The notes beneath the pieces are model-generated. The model was not told the origin of the DNA, did not search any database, and saw nothing but the letters and a program-made list of their open reading frames with translations. DNA of 64,000 nt from Streptomyces griseoviridis. GTDB taxonomy: Bacteria > Actinomycetota > Actinomycetes > Streptomycetales > Streptomycetaceae. Made by a program: the position numbers and the translations under genes. Positions 44,443-51,627 of this stretch are shown here, one piece after another. The stretch is taken from positions 50,799-114,798 of the forward strand of contig BMSM01000022.1 of NCBI GenBank assembly GCA_014649155.1, read 5' to 3'. Each line of letters begins with the position of its first letter. Within the stretch, counting starts at the first letter, position 1.

Positions 44443-44499
44443 GTTTGTTGTCTGGACCAGTGAGCGGGCTGAGCACCACAACCGCACCAGAGGGACGCG

Positions 44500-45238
44500 C
44501 TACCCGTCGGCGGTCATCTCGCTGTGGTGCGGGTGGTCGCCGGTGTGGTTCTTCGCACGCTCGGCGCGGCCCATGTCGTCGAGCCCGGTCGCTACGTCGC
44601 GCTGCCGCTCCTCGTCGGAGTGCTGGTAGACCAGCGCGGCCTTCTCGGACGACTGGCCGGCGCGGACCATCGTGTCCTTGAGGGTGGCGCCGGAGCGTGT
44701 CGAGAGCGTGTGCCCGGAGTGCCGGAGATCGTAGAAGCGGAAGCCGTAGGGGAGACCGACGACCGTGCGCGCCCGTCGCCACTTCCGCCCGAACGAGGTG
44801 CGCCGGAAGGGCGGGGTTGCGGCTGATCAGGTCGTCGTCGACAGCCGTCTCGAGGATGCCCTTGAGGAGGCGGTACGACTTGGCGACGGTCGTCTTGGCT
44901 GCGGTGGTGCGGAGACGCTCGGCATGCCACTCGCGCACGCGGGGTGCCGTGATCTCGTCCAGGTCGAGTGTGCCGAAGGTCGGGAGGATGTGCAGTCGGA
45001 GGAGGTGTCGGTACAGGCCCTCGGTACGGACCGCCGGCTTTCGTTCCTCGACCCACTTCTCGGCGTACGTGCCGAAGTTGACCGCGCTGGCGTCGGGTGC
45101 GCGCTCGAAGGTCTCTTCCGCACGGATGCGCTCGCCATCAGGGCCGAGGTAGGAGGCGGTCCAGCGACCGGAGCGGTACTGACGCACCGCGCCGAAGCGG
45201 CGACGCCTTCCCTTCTTGTTGGCCGCGCGGTCGTCCGC
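44500..45238 (-). pseudogene. Tyrosine-recombinase integrase, internally deleted
   Basis: A decayed integrase next to attachment copy 2. The N-terminal DNA-binding part (FGAVRQYRSGRWTASYLGPDG) and core-binding domain (YAEKWVEERKPAVRTEGLYR, HILPTFGTLDLDEIT) run to LISRNPA. There they join, out of frame, to the catalytic end (FGRKWRRARTVVGLPYGF, FYDLRHSGHTLSTRSG, AALVYQHSDEERQ). About 150 codons of the catalytic domain are lost. The 5' end is replaced by an IS5-type transposase start. It is 80-90% alike to the fragment at 25054, as judged by eye over the shared segment. Confidence 0.85.
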
Positions 45239-45406
45239 CGGCAAGCGTCCGGGATACCGATGACGGCGCGGCGGCCGGGGCGGCAGCAGTGGAGCGATAC
45301 GTTCCCGCAGATCATCAGGCACAAGATCATCCGGTACCTGGATCACTCTGCCGCCACCGGATCCGATCGCCAAGCCCTCACACCGAACTCATCCCGAAAC
45401 AATCAG
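45239..45406 (-). mobile_element. IS5-family element remnant (left end), minus orientation
   Basis: It begins at a terminal sequence reading CTGATTGTTTCGGGATGAG on the minus strand and encodes the start of a transposase (VIQVPDDLVPDDLRERIAPLL, RRHRYPGRLPADDRAA), which is cut at the integrase junction. It mirrors the remnant at 46800. Confidence 0.8.
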
Positions 45407-45507
45407 CTTCACAGAATTGGAGGCGACCCGTACGGTCGTTCGACCCGAATTACCAAACGGACCGTACGGACAACTTCTGCACTCCACCCGCGCAGGGCGA
45501 TTCATTA

Positions 45508-46356
45508 CTAATGTCGGGCGAGGTTCGCGCGCAGTACCTTTTCGAGGTTCAGCTCCACCTCGCGCGTGTGAACCCCGGCCGCGAGCGCTGCCCGGGCAAG
45601 CTCTCCAGATGCGGGAGTGAACGTTTCGCCGAGCAGGCGGTTTTCCGCGCGCAGTGCGTCCTCAAGCGTGCCGTCGGCCGCGTCGATTGCTTCGACAGCC
45701 GCGGCGCGGACACCGTCGGGCAGAGACGCGATGGCCAGTGCGACCCACTCAACATATTCATCCAGTTCTGCGGCGGGCAGAGCTCGGTTCACCCAACCCC
45801 ACCGCTCGGCAGTCGCCGCGTCGACGAGCCCGCCTGTCAGCACGATCTCGAGAGCGCGAGCGCGACCCACGAGGCGGGGCAGGTGGGCAGTCGCACCGGC
45901 TCCAGGGACGATGCCGATCAGCGCCTCGAACTGGCCGAACGCCGCAGTCTCGAGGGCCGCGAATCGCAGATCCAGGCTGGAGACCAGCTCGGCTCCACCG
46001 CCACGGGCGAGTCCCGCGACCTTGGCGATGGTGGTCTGAGGCAGACGCCGCCAGCGTTCATGAAGCCGCATCATCGGGCCCGTCCCGACAAGCGTCTCCT
46101 CCGCGACCGGGAGGGCAGCGTAGGTCGCGGGGTCCTCCACGAATGACAGGTCGCCGTGCGCCAGGAAGAACTCCGGATTAGCGCTCTGGACCACGATGAC
46201 ATGCAGATCGGGATCATTCTCGGCCGATGCAGCGACGGCGTCCAAGTCGAGCATGAGCTGCGCCGTCATCAGGTTGACGGGCGGAACGTCAATCGAGACC
46301 CATAGCACTCCGTCCTGGCGCTTGAGATCGAGGCTGGGCAGGGACTGTTCGGTCAT
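45508..46356 (-). CDS. Enoyl-CoA hydratase/isomerase family protein
   Basis: A 282-residue crotonase-fold protein: VLWVSIDVPPVNLMT, the oxyanion-hole region LHVIVVQSANPEFFLAHGDLS, then VAGLARGGGAELVSSLDLRFA and FGQFEALIGIVPGAGATAHLPRL (second Gly loop). The usual catalytic Glu pair of enoyl-CoA hydratases is only partly conserved (one Glu in QFEALIG), so it could be an isomerase or other crotonase. AAGGGAA precedes the ATG. It diverges from an HxlR regulator over only 42 bp and lies between two inverted IS5 remnants. Substrate is unknown. Confidence 0.82.
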   Translation of the reverse strand: MTEQSLPSLDLKRQDGVLWVSIDVPPVNLMTAQLMLDLDAVAASAENDPDLHVIVVQSANPEFFLAHGDLSFVEDPATYAALPVAEETLVGTGPMMRLHERWRRLPQTTIAKVAGLARGGGAELVSSLDLRFAALETAAFGQFEALIGIVPGAGATAHLPRLVGRARALEIVLTGGLVDAATAERWGWVNRALPAAELDEYVEWVALAIASLPDGVRAAAVEAIDAADGTLEDALRAENRLLGETFTPASGELARAALAAGVHTREVELNLEKVLRANLARH

Positions 46357-46373
46357 GAGATTCCCTTGGGTTG

Positions 46374-46395
46374 CCGGTATCTATGGTATACCTGG
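46374..46395. promoter_or_regulatory. Operator-like palindrome in 42-bp divergent promoter
   Basis: CCGGTAT-N7-ATACCTGG, a near-perfect inverted repeat, fills most of the gap between the crotonase and HxlR starts. It is a probable HxlR binding site controlling both genes. Confidence 0.6.
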
Positions 46396-46398
46396 TGC

Positions 46399-46803
46399 AT
46401 GGCAGGTACTTCAAAGAAACCTGGTATCCGTGAAGATCGGGCCGGTCACGAGACCATCGTCGGCCCGCAGCGCGAGCTCCTGGATCAGCTGCTGGACAAG
46501 TGGGGTCATCTGCTGCTGGCCGCGTTGTGCCGGCAGCCGCGACGCTTCAACGAGCTCAAGAGAGAACTCGATGGGGTCACTCAGAAATCGCTGACGCAGG
46601 CACTGCGACGGTTGGAACGCAACGGCCTCGTCGAGCGCCGGGTACTGGTGCAACGCCCCGTTGCTGTGGAGTACCGGATCACACCGCTGGGCCGCACGCT
46701 TGAGGAGCCCTTCTCGATCCTGCGCTCCTGGACCGCCGACCACCTCCCCGAAGTCGAACGACACAGGGAGGCATTCGACAAAGGCGTGGACACCCTTCAC
46801 TGA
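46399..46803 (+). CDS. HxlR-family transcriptional regulator
   Basis: A 134-residue winged-helix regulator of HxlR type: LLDQLLDKWGHLLLAAL, RRFNELKRELDGVTQKSLTQAL, RRLERNGLVERRV, VAVEYRITPLGRTLEEPF. There is no Cys near the N-terminus of the kind used by redox-sensing HxlR members. The ATG at 46399 sits nine bases after TATACC, so it may be leaderless. The stop TGA lies in the first bases of the IS5 remnant, so the C-terminus may have been altered by that insertion. Confidence 0.85.
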   Translation: MAGTSKKPGIREDRAGHETIVGPQRELLDQLLDKWGHLLLAALCRQPRRFNELKRELDGVTQKSLTQALRRLERNGLVERRVLVQRPVAVEYRITPLGRTLEEPFSILRSWTADHLPEVERHREAFDKGVDTLH

Positions 46804-47225
46804 TTTTTTCGGGATGAGTTCGGTGTGAGGGCTTGGTGATCGGATCCGGTGGCGGTGGCGGCAGAGTGGTGCAGGTGCCGGATGATCTTGTGTCTGATGA
46901 TCTGTGGGAACGTGTCGCGCCGCTGCTCCCTCCTCGTCCGCTGCGGCGTCGGCGGTATCCGGGCCGCCTGCCGGTGGATGACCGTGCGGCTCTGCGCGGG
47001 ATCGTCTACGTCTTGCGCACGGGTGTGACCTGGACGGATGTGCCGACCGAGACGATCGGCTGCAGCAGGGTGACGTGCTGGCGGCGCCTGCGGGACTGGA
47101 CCAAGGCCGGCGTCTGGCCCCGCCGGCACGAAATCCTCCTCGCGGAACGCCGCAGAGCCGGCCTGCTGGACATGGAGGACGCCGTGGTCGACGCCTCGCA
47201 CGTCCGGGCCCTCAAAGGGGGTTCA
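46800..47225 (+). mobile_element. IS5-family element remnant (left end and transposase N-terminus)
   Basis: The terminal sequence CTGATTTTTTCGGGATGAG is followed by a transposase from about 46836 (GTG): VVQVPDDLVSDDLWERVAPLL, RRRRYPGRLPVDDRAALRGI, VLRTGVTWTDVP, CWRRLRDWTKAGVWP, VVDASHVRALKGG. The frame breaks after KGGSH where the catalytic domain should follow, so it is inactive. The next ~110 bp to the third attachment copy are unassigned. Confidence 0.85.
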
Positions 47226-47334
47226 CACCGGACTGGGGAACAGCGGGGAAGGACGGTGGAAGCGACCAGGCCGGACGAGACCGCACCACAGCCGTTCGCC
47301 CAGATCAGTGCCCGAACCGGCCACGAACACGCGC

Positions 47335-47375
47335 AGCTTCCCGAGCGAGAGCGCGAGTTCGATCCTCGTCACCCG
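47335..47375 (+). repeat. Attachment site copy 3 (degenerate)
   Basis: AGCTTCCC-GAGC-GAGAGCGCGAG then TTCGATCCTCGTCACCCGC, about 90% like the tRNA-Gly 3' end, with one deletion. It is followed by its own hairpin and probably marks the far boundary of the second element. Confidence 0.8.
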
Positions 47376-47384
47376 CGCTTGTCA

Positions 47385-47411
47385 AAGCCCCAGGTCGGCG
47401 ACCTGGGGCTT
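47385..47411 (+). terminator. Hairpin after attachment copy 3
   Basis: A perfect 11-bp stem (AAGCCCCAGGT / ACCTGGGGCTT) with loop CGGCG. It shares the CCAGGTC..GACC core with the hairpins after copies 1 and 2. Confidence 0.75.
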
Positions 47412-47569
47412 CTGCTTCATCAGTCACTCGGCGGGGATCCGGATACGCGACGGCGGCCGTGCACGCCCGAGTGTGGGGTGATGGAGGGGCTGGGCACTGG
47501 GCGCTCCCGGCAAGAGCGGCAGAGGAGGTCTTGCGCCTCAGTCCGGCCGCATGCGCGGCTCGGTGGTCG

Positions 47570-48487
47570 TCAGTCGACGGAGACGGAGGCCATGAAGGCC
47601 AGCATCCTGCGGTTCACGTCCTCCGCGTGGTCGATCTGAGGTCCGTGCCCGGTGCCGGTGACGATCTCCGCACGGGCGCCCGGTATCAGGCGTGGAACGC
47701 GTTCCCTCTGCCGCTCGGGGTGCAGCAGGAGGCTGCGCTTGCCGAGCACCAGGTAGAGAGGCGTACGGATGGTGGTCAGTTCCGCCTCGGACAGGGGAAG
47801 CGGTGCCGGGCGACGGATGCGGTAGGCGCGGACGGCGGTCCTGATCATCGTGCGCAACTCGGGCATGACCAGGACCGGTTGATCCAACCAGGCCGCCAGC
47901 CGTGGGCGCAGTGCTCTGGGCGCGAAGGTCGCGAAAAGGCCGGCGAAGATCCAGACGAAGAAGCGTAGCCCCACCTTCTCCAGGCCGCCCGGGTCGAGCA
48001 GGGTGACCGAAGCGAGACGGTCGGGCCCGCGGTGGGCCTGGTTGAGGGCGAGCCAGCCTCCGTAGGAGGTGCCGACGAGGTGGACGCGGTCGAGTCCCAG
48101 CCCGTCGAGCGTCTCGTCCAGCCACTGCGCGGCCCGTTCGGGCTGGTGGATCGGCTCGCGCTGGACGCTGCGCCCGGGATCGCCGGGGGTGTCGACGGCG
48201 TAGACGGGGCGTTCGGCGCTGAGGGTGGGGGTGTTCGGGTACCACATGGCGGAGCAGGAGCCCGCTCCGTGCACGAGGACGACCGGGGTGCGGGAGCGGG
48301 CCGCGGGGTCGTCGGGCTCGTAGCGGTACACGTGGGTGGTGCCGAACGAGGTCTCCACGTCCTGTTCGGCGAAGGCGGGCGCTCCAAGCGCGAAGACGGT
48401 GTCACAGGCGGCGAAGTAGCGGTCGCGCCAGGCGTCGCTCACGTAGCGGCCGACGTCGGCCTGGGCGCGGGCAGTGGTCTCGGACAC
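47570..48487 (-). CDS. Alpha/beta hydrolase
   Basis: A 305-residue alpha/beta hydrolase. PVVLVHGAGSCSAMWYPN forms the oxyanion region, HLVGTSYGGWLALNQA is the nucleophile elbow (Ser in G-T-S-Y-G), with a catalytic Asp in the later LVLGKRSLLLHPERQ area and His in GTGHGPQIDHAE. No signal peptide. The GTG at 48487 follows GGAGGTGG. It diverges from a TetR regulator whose two operator palindromes lie between them, so its substrate is probably the TetR inducer or a related compound. Confidence 0.85.
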   Translation of the reverse strand: MSETTARAQADVGRYVSDAWRDRYFAACDTVFALGAPAFAEQDVETSFGTTHVYRYEPDDPAARSRTPVVLVHGAGSCSAMWYPNTPTLSAERPVYAVDTPGDPGRSVQREPIHQPERAAQWLDETLDGLGLDRVHLVGTSYGGWLALNQAHRGPDRLASVTLLDPGGLEKVGLRFFVWIFAGLFATFAPRALRPRLAAWLDQPVLVMPELRTMIRTAVRAYRIRRPAPLPLSEAELTTIRTPLYLVLGKRSLLLHPERQRERVPRLIPGARAEIVTGTGHGPQIDHAEDVNRRMLAFMASVSVD

Positions 48488-48514
48488 GGCCACCTCCGGA
48501 GGGGCTCGATTTTC

Positions 48515-48553
48515 GTGGTACGACCGTACCACGATGCTGATACGGCCGTATCA
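48515..48553. promoter_or_regulatory. Two TetR-type operator palindromes
   Basis: GTGGTACG-AC-CGTACCAC (48515-48532) and TGATACGGCCGTATCA (48538-48553, perfect). They share a TACGRCCGTA core and are centred about 22 bp apart, two helical turns. Confidence 0.75.
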
Positions 48554-48607
48554 TCAAAGGGCCCGGCCCGGCGGGGCACGGGCGAACGACGAGCGGAGAA
48601 CCAGCCG

Positions 48608-49225
48608 ATGCCCAAGCGTGTGGACCATGCCGAACGGCGCACCGAGATCGCGGAGGCGCTCGTCCGGGTCGCCGGGCACCGCGGGCTGCACGCCGTGGGA
48701 ATGCGCGATGTGGCAGCCGAGGCAGGCGTGTCACTGCGGCTGGTGCAGTACTACTTCGAGACCAAGGAGAAGCTGCTGCTCTTCGGGCTGGAGCACCTGA
48801 CCGGGAAGTTCGGGGAGCGGCTCGCCGCCCGTATCCGGGCCGCCGGGGACGGGCCGGGGCCCCGCGCGATGGTCGAGGCGCTGCTGATGACGGCGTTGCC
48901 GACCGACGAGGAGAGTCGTGTCCTCCACCACCTCTACACCTCGTACGCCGTTCTGGCCGTGACCGACCGGACGCTCGCGGCCCAGCCCTTCATCAAGGAC
49001 CCCGATGTCGCCGAAGCCGCCCTGACCGACATCCTCCTGCAGGCTCAGGACGCGGATCTGCTGCAGCCCGGTGTGGACGCGCGGTTGACGGCGGCCGGCC
49101 TGCTCGCGATGTCCGCAGGGCTCGGCACCAGCATCCTCGTCGGACAACGTAGCCCCGAGTCCGCCACCGCGGTCCTGGACGACCACCTCGACCGGGTCTT
49201 CCGCACCGTCGATGCGGCCAGTTGA
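48608..49225 (+). CDS. TetR-family transcriptional regulator
   Basis: A 205-residue repressor. The N-terminal helix-turn-helix reads RTEIAEALVRVAGHRGLHAVGMRDVAAEAGVSLRLVQYYF, followed by KEKLLLFGLEHL and a helical ligand domain including VLHHLYTSYAVLAVTDRTLA. GGAG precedes the ATG. It probably represses itself and the divergent hydrolase via the two palindromes. Confidence 0.9.
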   Translation: MPKRVDHAERRTEIAEALVRVAGHRGLHAVGMRDVAAEAGVSLRLVQYYFETKEKLLLFGLEHLTGKFGERLAARIRAAGDGPGPRAMVEALLMTALPTDEESRVLHHLYTSYAVLAVTDRTLAAQPFIKDPDVAEAALTDILLQAQDADLLQPGVDARLTAAGLLAMSAGLGTSILVGQRSPESATAVLDDHLDRVFRTVDAAS

Positions 49226-49759
49226 CGCGGGAACCGTTCGCAGGCTCCCTCCTGCCGCGCGGAAGTCGAGGAGGTCACATCCCGCCGGGCCTCTCCGTGA
49301 TGTCGCTGCCTTCCTGCGATGCTCCCCGGCCCGGGCCGTACGGTGTCGCACCGCGCTGATCCAACGCCCTGCGTTCTTCGGCACCGCCGCATCGGGATAG
49401 AGGCCGGAGAACATTTCCGCGATCTCGTCGTACTCGCGCCAGACGGGGCCCTGGTGCGCCGTTCCGACCTACTCGACGCCGGGACGTCTCGAATCGTGAG
49501 ACGCGTTGCGCGTACCCCGCGCCGCTCTTCGCGGTGTCGGGCGGGATGCGGCGTCCGCAGGGCAGCAGTTCGTCGCGAGACGGCGGCAAGGTGTCGCGGC
49601 CCGGTTGCGGCCTCGGCGGAAGCGTGACGGGTTGGCCTGGAGGAGCACAGGCGCCGGAAGGGCCATGGCGCGGCTGGGCATGACTGCGGCTCGGCGCGGG
49701 TGGGCAGTGCGCCGGCGGTCAGCGGCAGGAGGCACATGGGCCGCCAAAGGTTCACGCTG
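49226..49759. other. Intergenic stretch, 534 bp, decayed sequence
   Basis: No intact gene. A minus-strand stretch around 49450-49270 reads REYDEIAEMFSGLYPDAAV with good codon bias but lacks a start and continues into low-quality sequence, so it may be the relic of a lost gene. No family is recognised. Confidence 0.5.
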
Positions 49760-49773
49760 TCCTGAATTCAGGA
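49760..49773. promoter_or_regulatory. ArsR-type operator palindrome TCCTGAATTCAGGA
   Basis: A perfect 14-bp palindrome directly before the ArsR start, in the position where metal-sensing ArsR/SmtB repressors bind. Confidence 0.65.
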
Positions 49774-49777
49774 TGTG

Positions 49778-50128
49778 ATGTACCTTCGGGGGGTGCTGAC
49801 TGTTGCCTCCGACATCGAGGTGCTGGCCCGGTTCGGCCGCGCGCTCGCCGACCCGATCCGCTGCCGCGTCCTGCTCGCCCTGCGCGAAGCGCCCGCCTAC
49901 CCCGCCGACCTCGCCGATGCCCTCGGCATCTCGCGGACCCGGCTGTCGAACCACCTGGCGTGTCTGCGCGACTGCGGGCTGGTCGTCACCGTGCCCGACG
50001 GCCGACGCACCCGCTATGACCTCGCCGACGAACGCCTCGGCCACGCCTTGGACGACCTGCGCACCGCCGTGGTGGCCGTCGAGACCGACCGGACCTGCGG
50101 CGAAGTCGACGAGAAGGGATGCTGCTGA
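49778..50128 (+). CDS. ArsR/SmtB-family metal-sensing repressor
   Basis: A 116-residue winged-helix repressor: LARFGRALADPIRCRVLLAL, AYPADLADALGISRTRLSNHLACLRDCGLVV, PDGRRTRYDLADERLG. Cys residues in the DNA-binding helix region (LACLRDC), and near the C-terminus (DRTCGEVDEKGCC), match the CmtR-type Cd/Pb sensor arrangement. It is co-translated with a CDF transporter (TGATG overlap). The start is uncertain: ATG 49778 or GTG 49793. Confidence 0.85.
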   Translation: MYLRGVLTVASDIEVLARFGRALADPIRCRVLLALREAPAYPADLADALGISRTRLSNHLACLRDCGLVVTVPDGRRTRYDLADERLGHALDDLRTAVVAVETDRTCGEVDEKGCC

Positions 50129-50850
50129 TGGCCGCCGGGATATCGATGTCCCTCGGACCGTCTCCAGCCCGCCGCGAAGCGCTGGCTCGCCGGATACGCC
50201 TCCTGGTCGCCGCGACCATCACCTACAACGTCATCGAGGCAGTCGTCGCCATCGCCGCGGGCACGATGGCGTCCTCCACCGCCCTGATCGGCTTCGGACT
50301 CGACTCGGTCATCGAGGTCTCCTCCGCCGCCGCGGTCGCCTGGCAGTTCTCCGCGGCCGACCACGCCGTCCGCGAAGCACGCGAGCAGCGCACTCTGCGG
50401 ATCATCTCCGTCTCCTTCTTCGCGCTCGCCGCGTACGTCAGCTTCGACTCCGTCCGCGCGTTGACCGGCAGCGGTGAAGCCGAACGCTCCGTCTCCGGCA
50501 TCGTCATCGCCGCTCTGTCACTCGCGATCATGCCGTTCCTGTCCGCCGCCCAGCGCCGGGCCGGCCGGGAGCTCGGCTCCGCGAGCGCGGTCGCCGACTC
50601 CAAGCAGACACTGCTGTGCACGTACCTGTCCGCCGTCGTCCTTCTCGGCTTGGTCCTCAACGCCACCCTCGGCTGGTCCTGGGCCGACCCCGTCGCCGCC
50701 CTCGTCATCGCCGCAGTCGCCGTCAAGGAAGGCCACGACGCGTGGCAAGGCAAGGGCTGCTGCGCGCCCACGTCCGCCGCACCGGTCCCGTCCGCCGCGG
50801 CCGGGACAGACGCCTGCGGGTGCCGCGCCGGCTGCGACTGCTGCGGCTGA
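50128..50850 (+). CDS. Cation diffusion facilitator-type transporter with Cys-rich tail
   Basis: A 240-residue membrane protein with six predicted helices: LLVAATITYNVIEAVVAIAAG, STALIGFGLDSVIEVSSA (helix 2 with the Asp typical of the CDF metal site), later helices around 90, 115, 165 and 190. It ends in a Cys-rich tail with GKGCCAP and DACGCRAGCDCCG. CDF proteins export Zn, Cd or Fe by proton antiport. With the ArsR partner it forms a metal-efflux operon. Confidence 0.85.
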   Translation: MAAGISMSLGPSPARREALARRIRLLVAATITYNVIEAVVAIAAGTMASSTALIGFGLDSVIEVSSAAAVAWQFSAADHAVREAREQRTLRIISVSFFALAAYVSFDSVRALTGSGEAERSVSGIVIAALSLAIMPFLSAAQRRAGRELGSASAVADSKQTLLCTYLSAVVLLGLVLNATLGWSWADPVAALVIAAVAVKEGHDAWQGKGCCAPTSAAPVPSAAAGTDACGCRAGCDCCG

Positions 50851-50857
50851 CGTCCCA

Positions 50858-50897
50858 CGCGAAGCGGGCCCCGGTGTGGTGCGGGGCCCGCTTCGCG
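50858..50897. terminator. Bidirectional terminator hairpin
   Basis: A perfect 15-bp stem (CGCGAAGCGGGCCCC and complement) with a ten-base loop between the CDF gene and the converging lipoprotein gene. Confidence 0.85.
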
Positions 50898-51048
50898 TTC
50901 AGGATCACGCGCGTGTCGTTGGTGGCGGTGCCCCGGGCGTCTGCCAGTCGCACTCGAAACGAGAGCACTCCACTCCCCTCCTCCACGGATCCTCCACGGA
51001 GCGGCGGCGCAGGGCCGGTTCCGGTCCCGGGCGGGGGCCGTCCGGTGG

Positions 51049-51627
51049 TCAGCCGGAGGGCTCCGGGGTCAGTGCTTCCGGTTGCTCCTGCGAAGGGGAC
51101 ACGACCGGGCACGCGTGGTCCGACTGCGTCACCGTCCATCCGTCCCCGAGCACATGGAGGCTGCCGGACGTGACGGAACGGCGCGCGGTGCCGCCGTCGG
51201 CTTCCGCGTGGGTCACCGTGCACGTCAGCTGGAGCATGGCCCGACGGGTCAGCGGAGTCGTCGTGCCGGGGAGTTGGATGACGAGGATGCCGTCGGCGGC
51301 CACCACCCGTGGGGCGTCCGTCAGGCGCGGCAGCTCCGTGGTGGCCGTCGCGGTCTCGTTCGCGGCCGGTCCCTCGAACAGCAGGTGCACGACGGCCTCC
51401 AGGTCCCCGGCGTCGTCGACGCGGCGGGGATAGGGCGTCAGGTCCCCGTCGCGCAGGAAGAAGAGGGAGACGGTGGCGGGCGTCGAGGGTGCTGCCGCGC
51501 TGGGGGAGTACATGCCGCTCGCCGGCGCACCGGCCTCGATGACACCGGACGGGGGGACTCCGCACGCCGTGAGAGCGACCGCGGCCGTGAGCCCGGACAG
51601 CAGCGCTGCCGTCCGCGAGCCCTTCAC
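51049..51627 (-). CDS. GerMN-like lipoprotein of a two-component operon
   Basis: A 192-residue lipoprotein. Signal peptide with lipobox AVALTACG; the mature part has VSLFFLRDGDLTPYPRRVDD and AVVHLLFEGPAANET, which resemble the GerMN domain of LpqB/CseA-type proteins. It is anchored outside the membrane. Its start overlaps the sensor kinase stop by four bases (ATGA), so it probably modulates that kinase, as CseA does for CseC (inference). Confidence 0.75.
   Translation of the reverse strand: MKGSRTAALLSGLTAAVALTACGVPPSGVIEAGAPASGMYSPSAAAPSTPATVSLFFLRDGDLTPYPRRVDDAGDLEAVVHLLFEGPAANETATATTELPRLTDAPRVVAADGILVIQLPGTTTPLTRRAMLQLTCTVTHAEADGGTARRSVTSGSLHVLGDGWTVTQSDHACPVVSPSQEQPEALTPEPSG

Noticed and set aside
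25054..47411. CRISPR array
   Set aside because: No regularly spaced repeats of 25-40 bp were seen; the repeated sequences are attachment sites.
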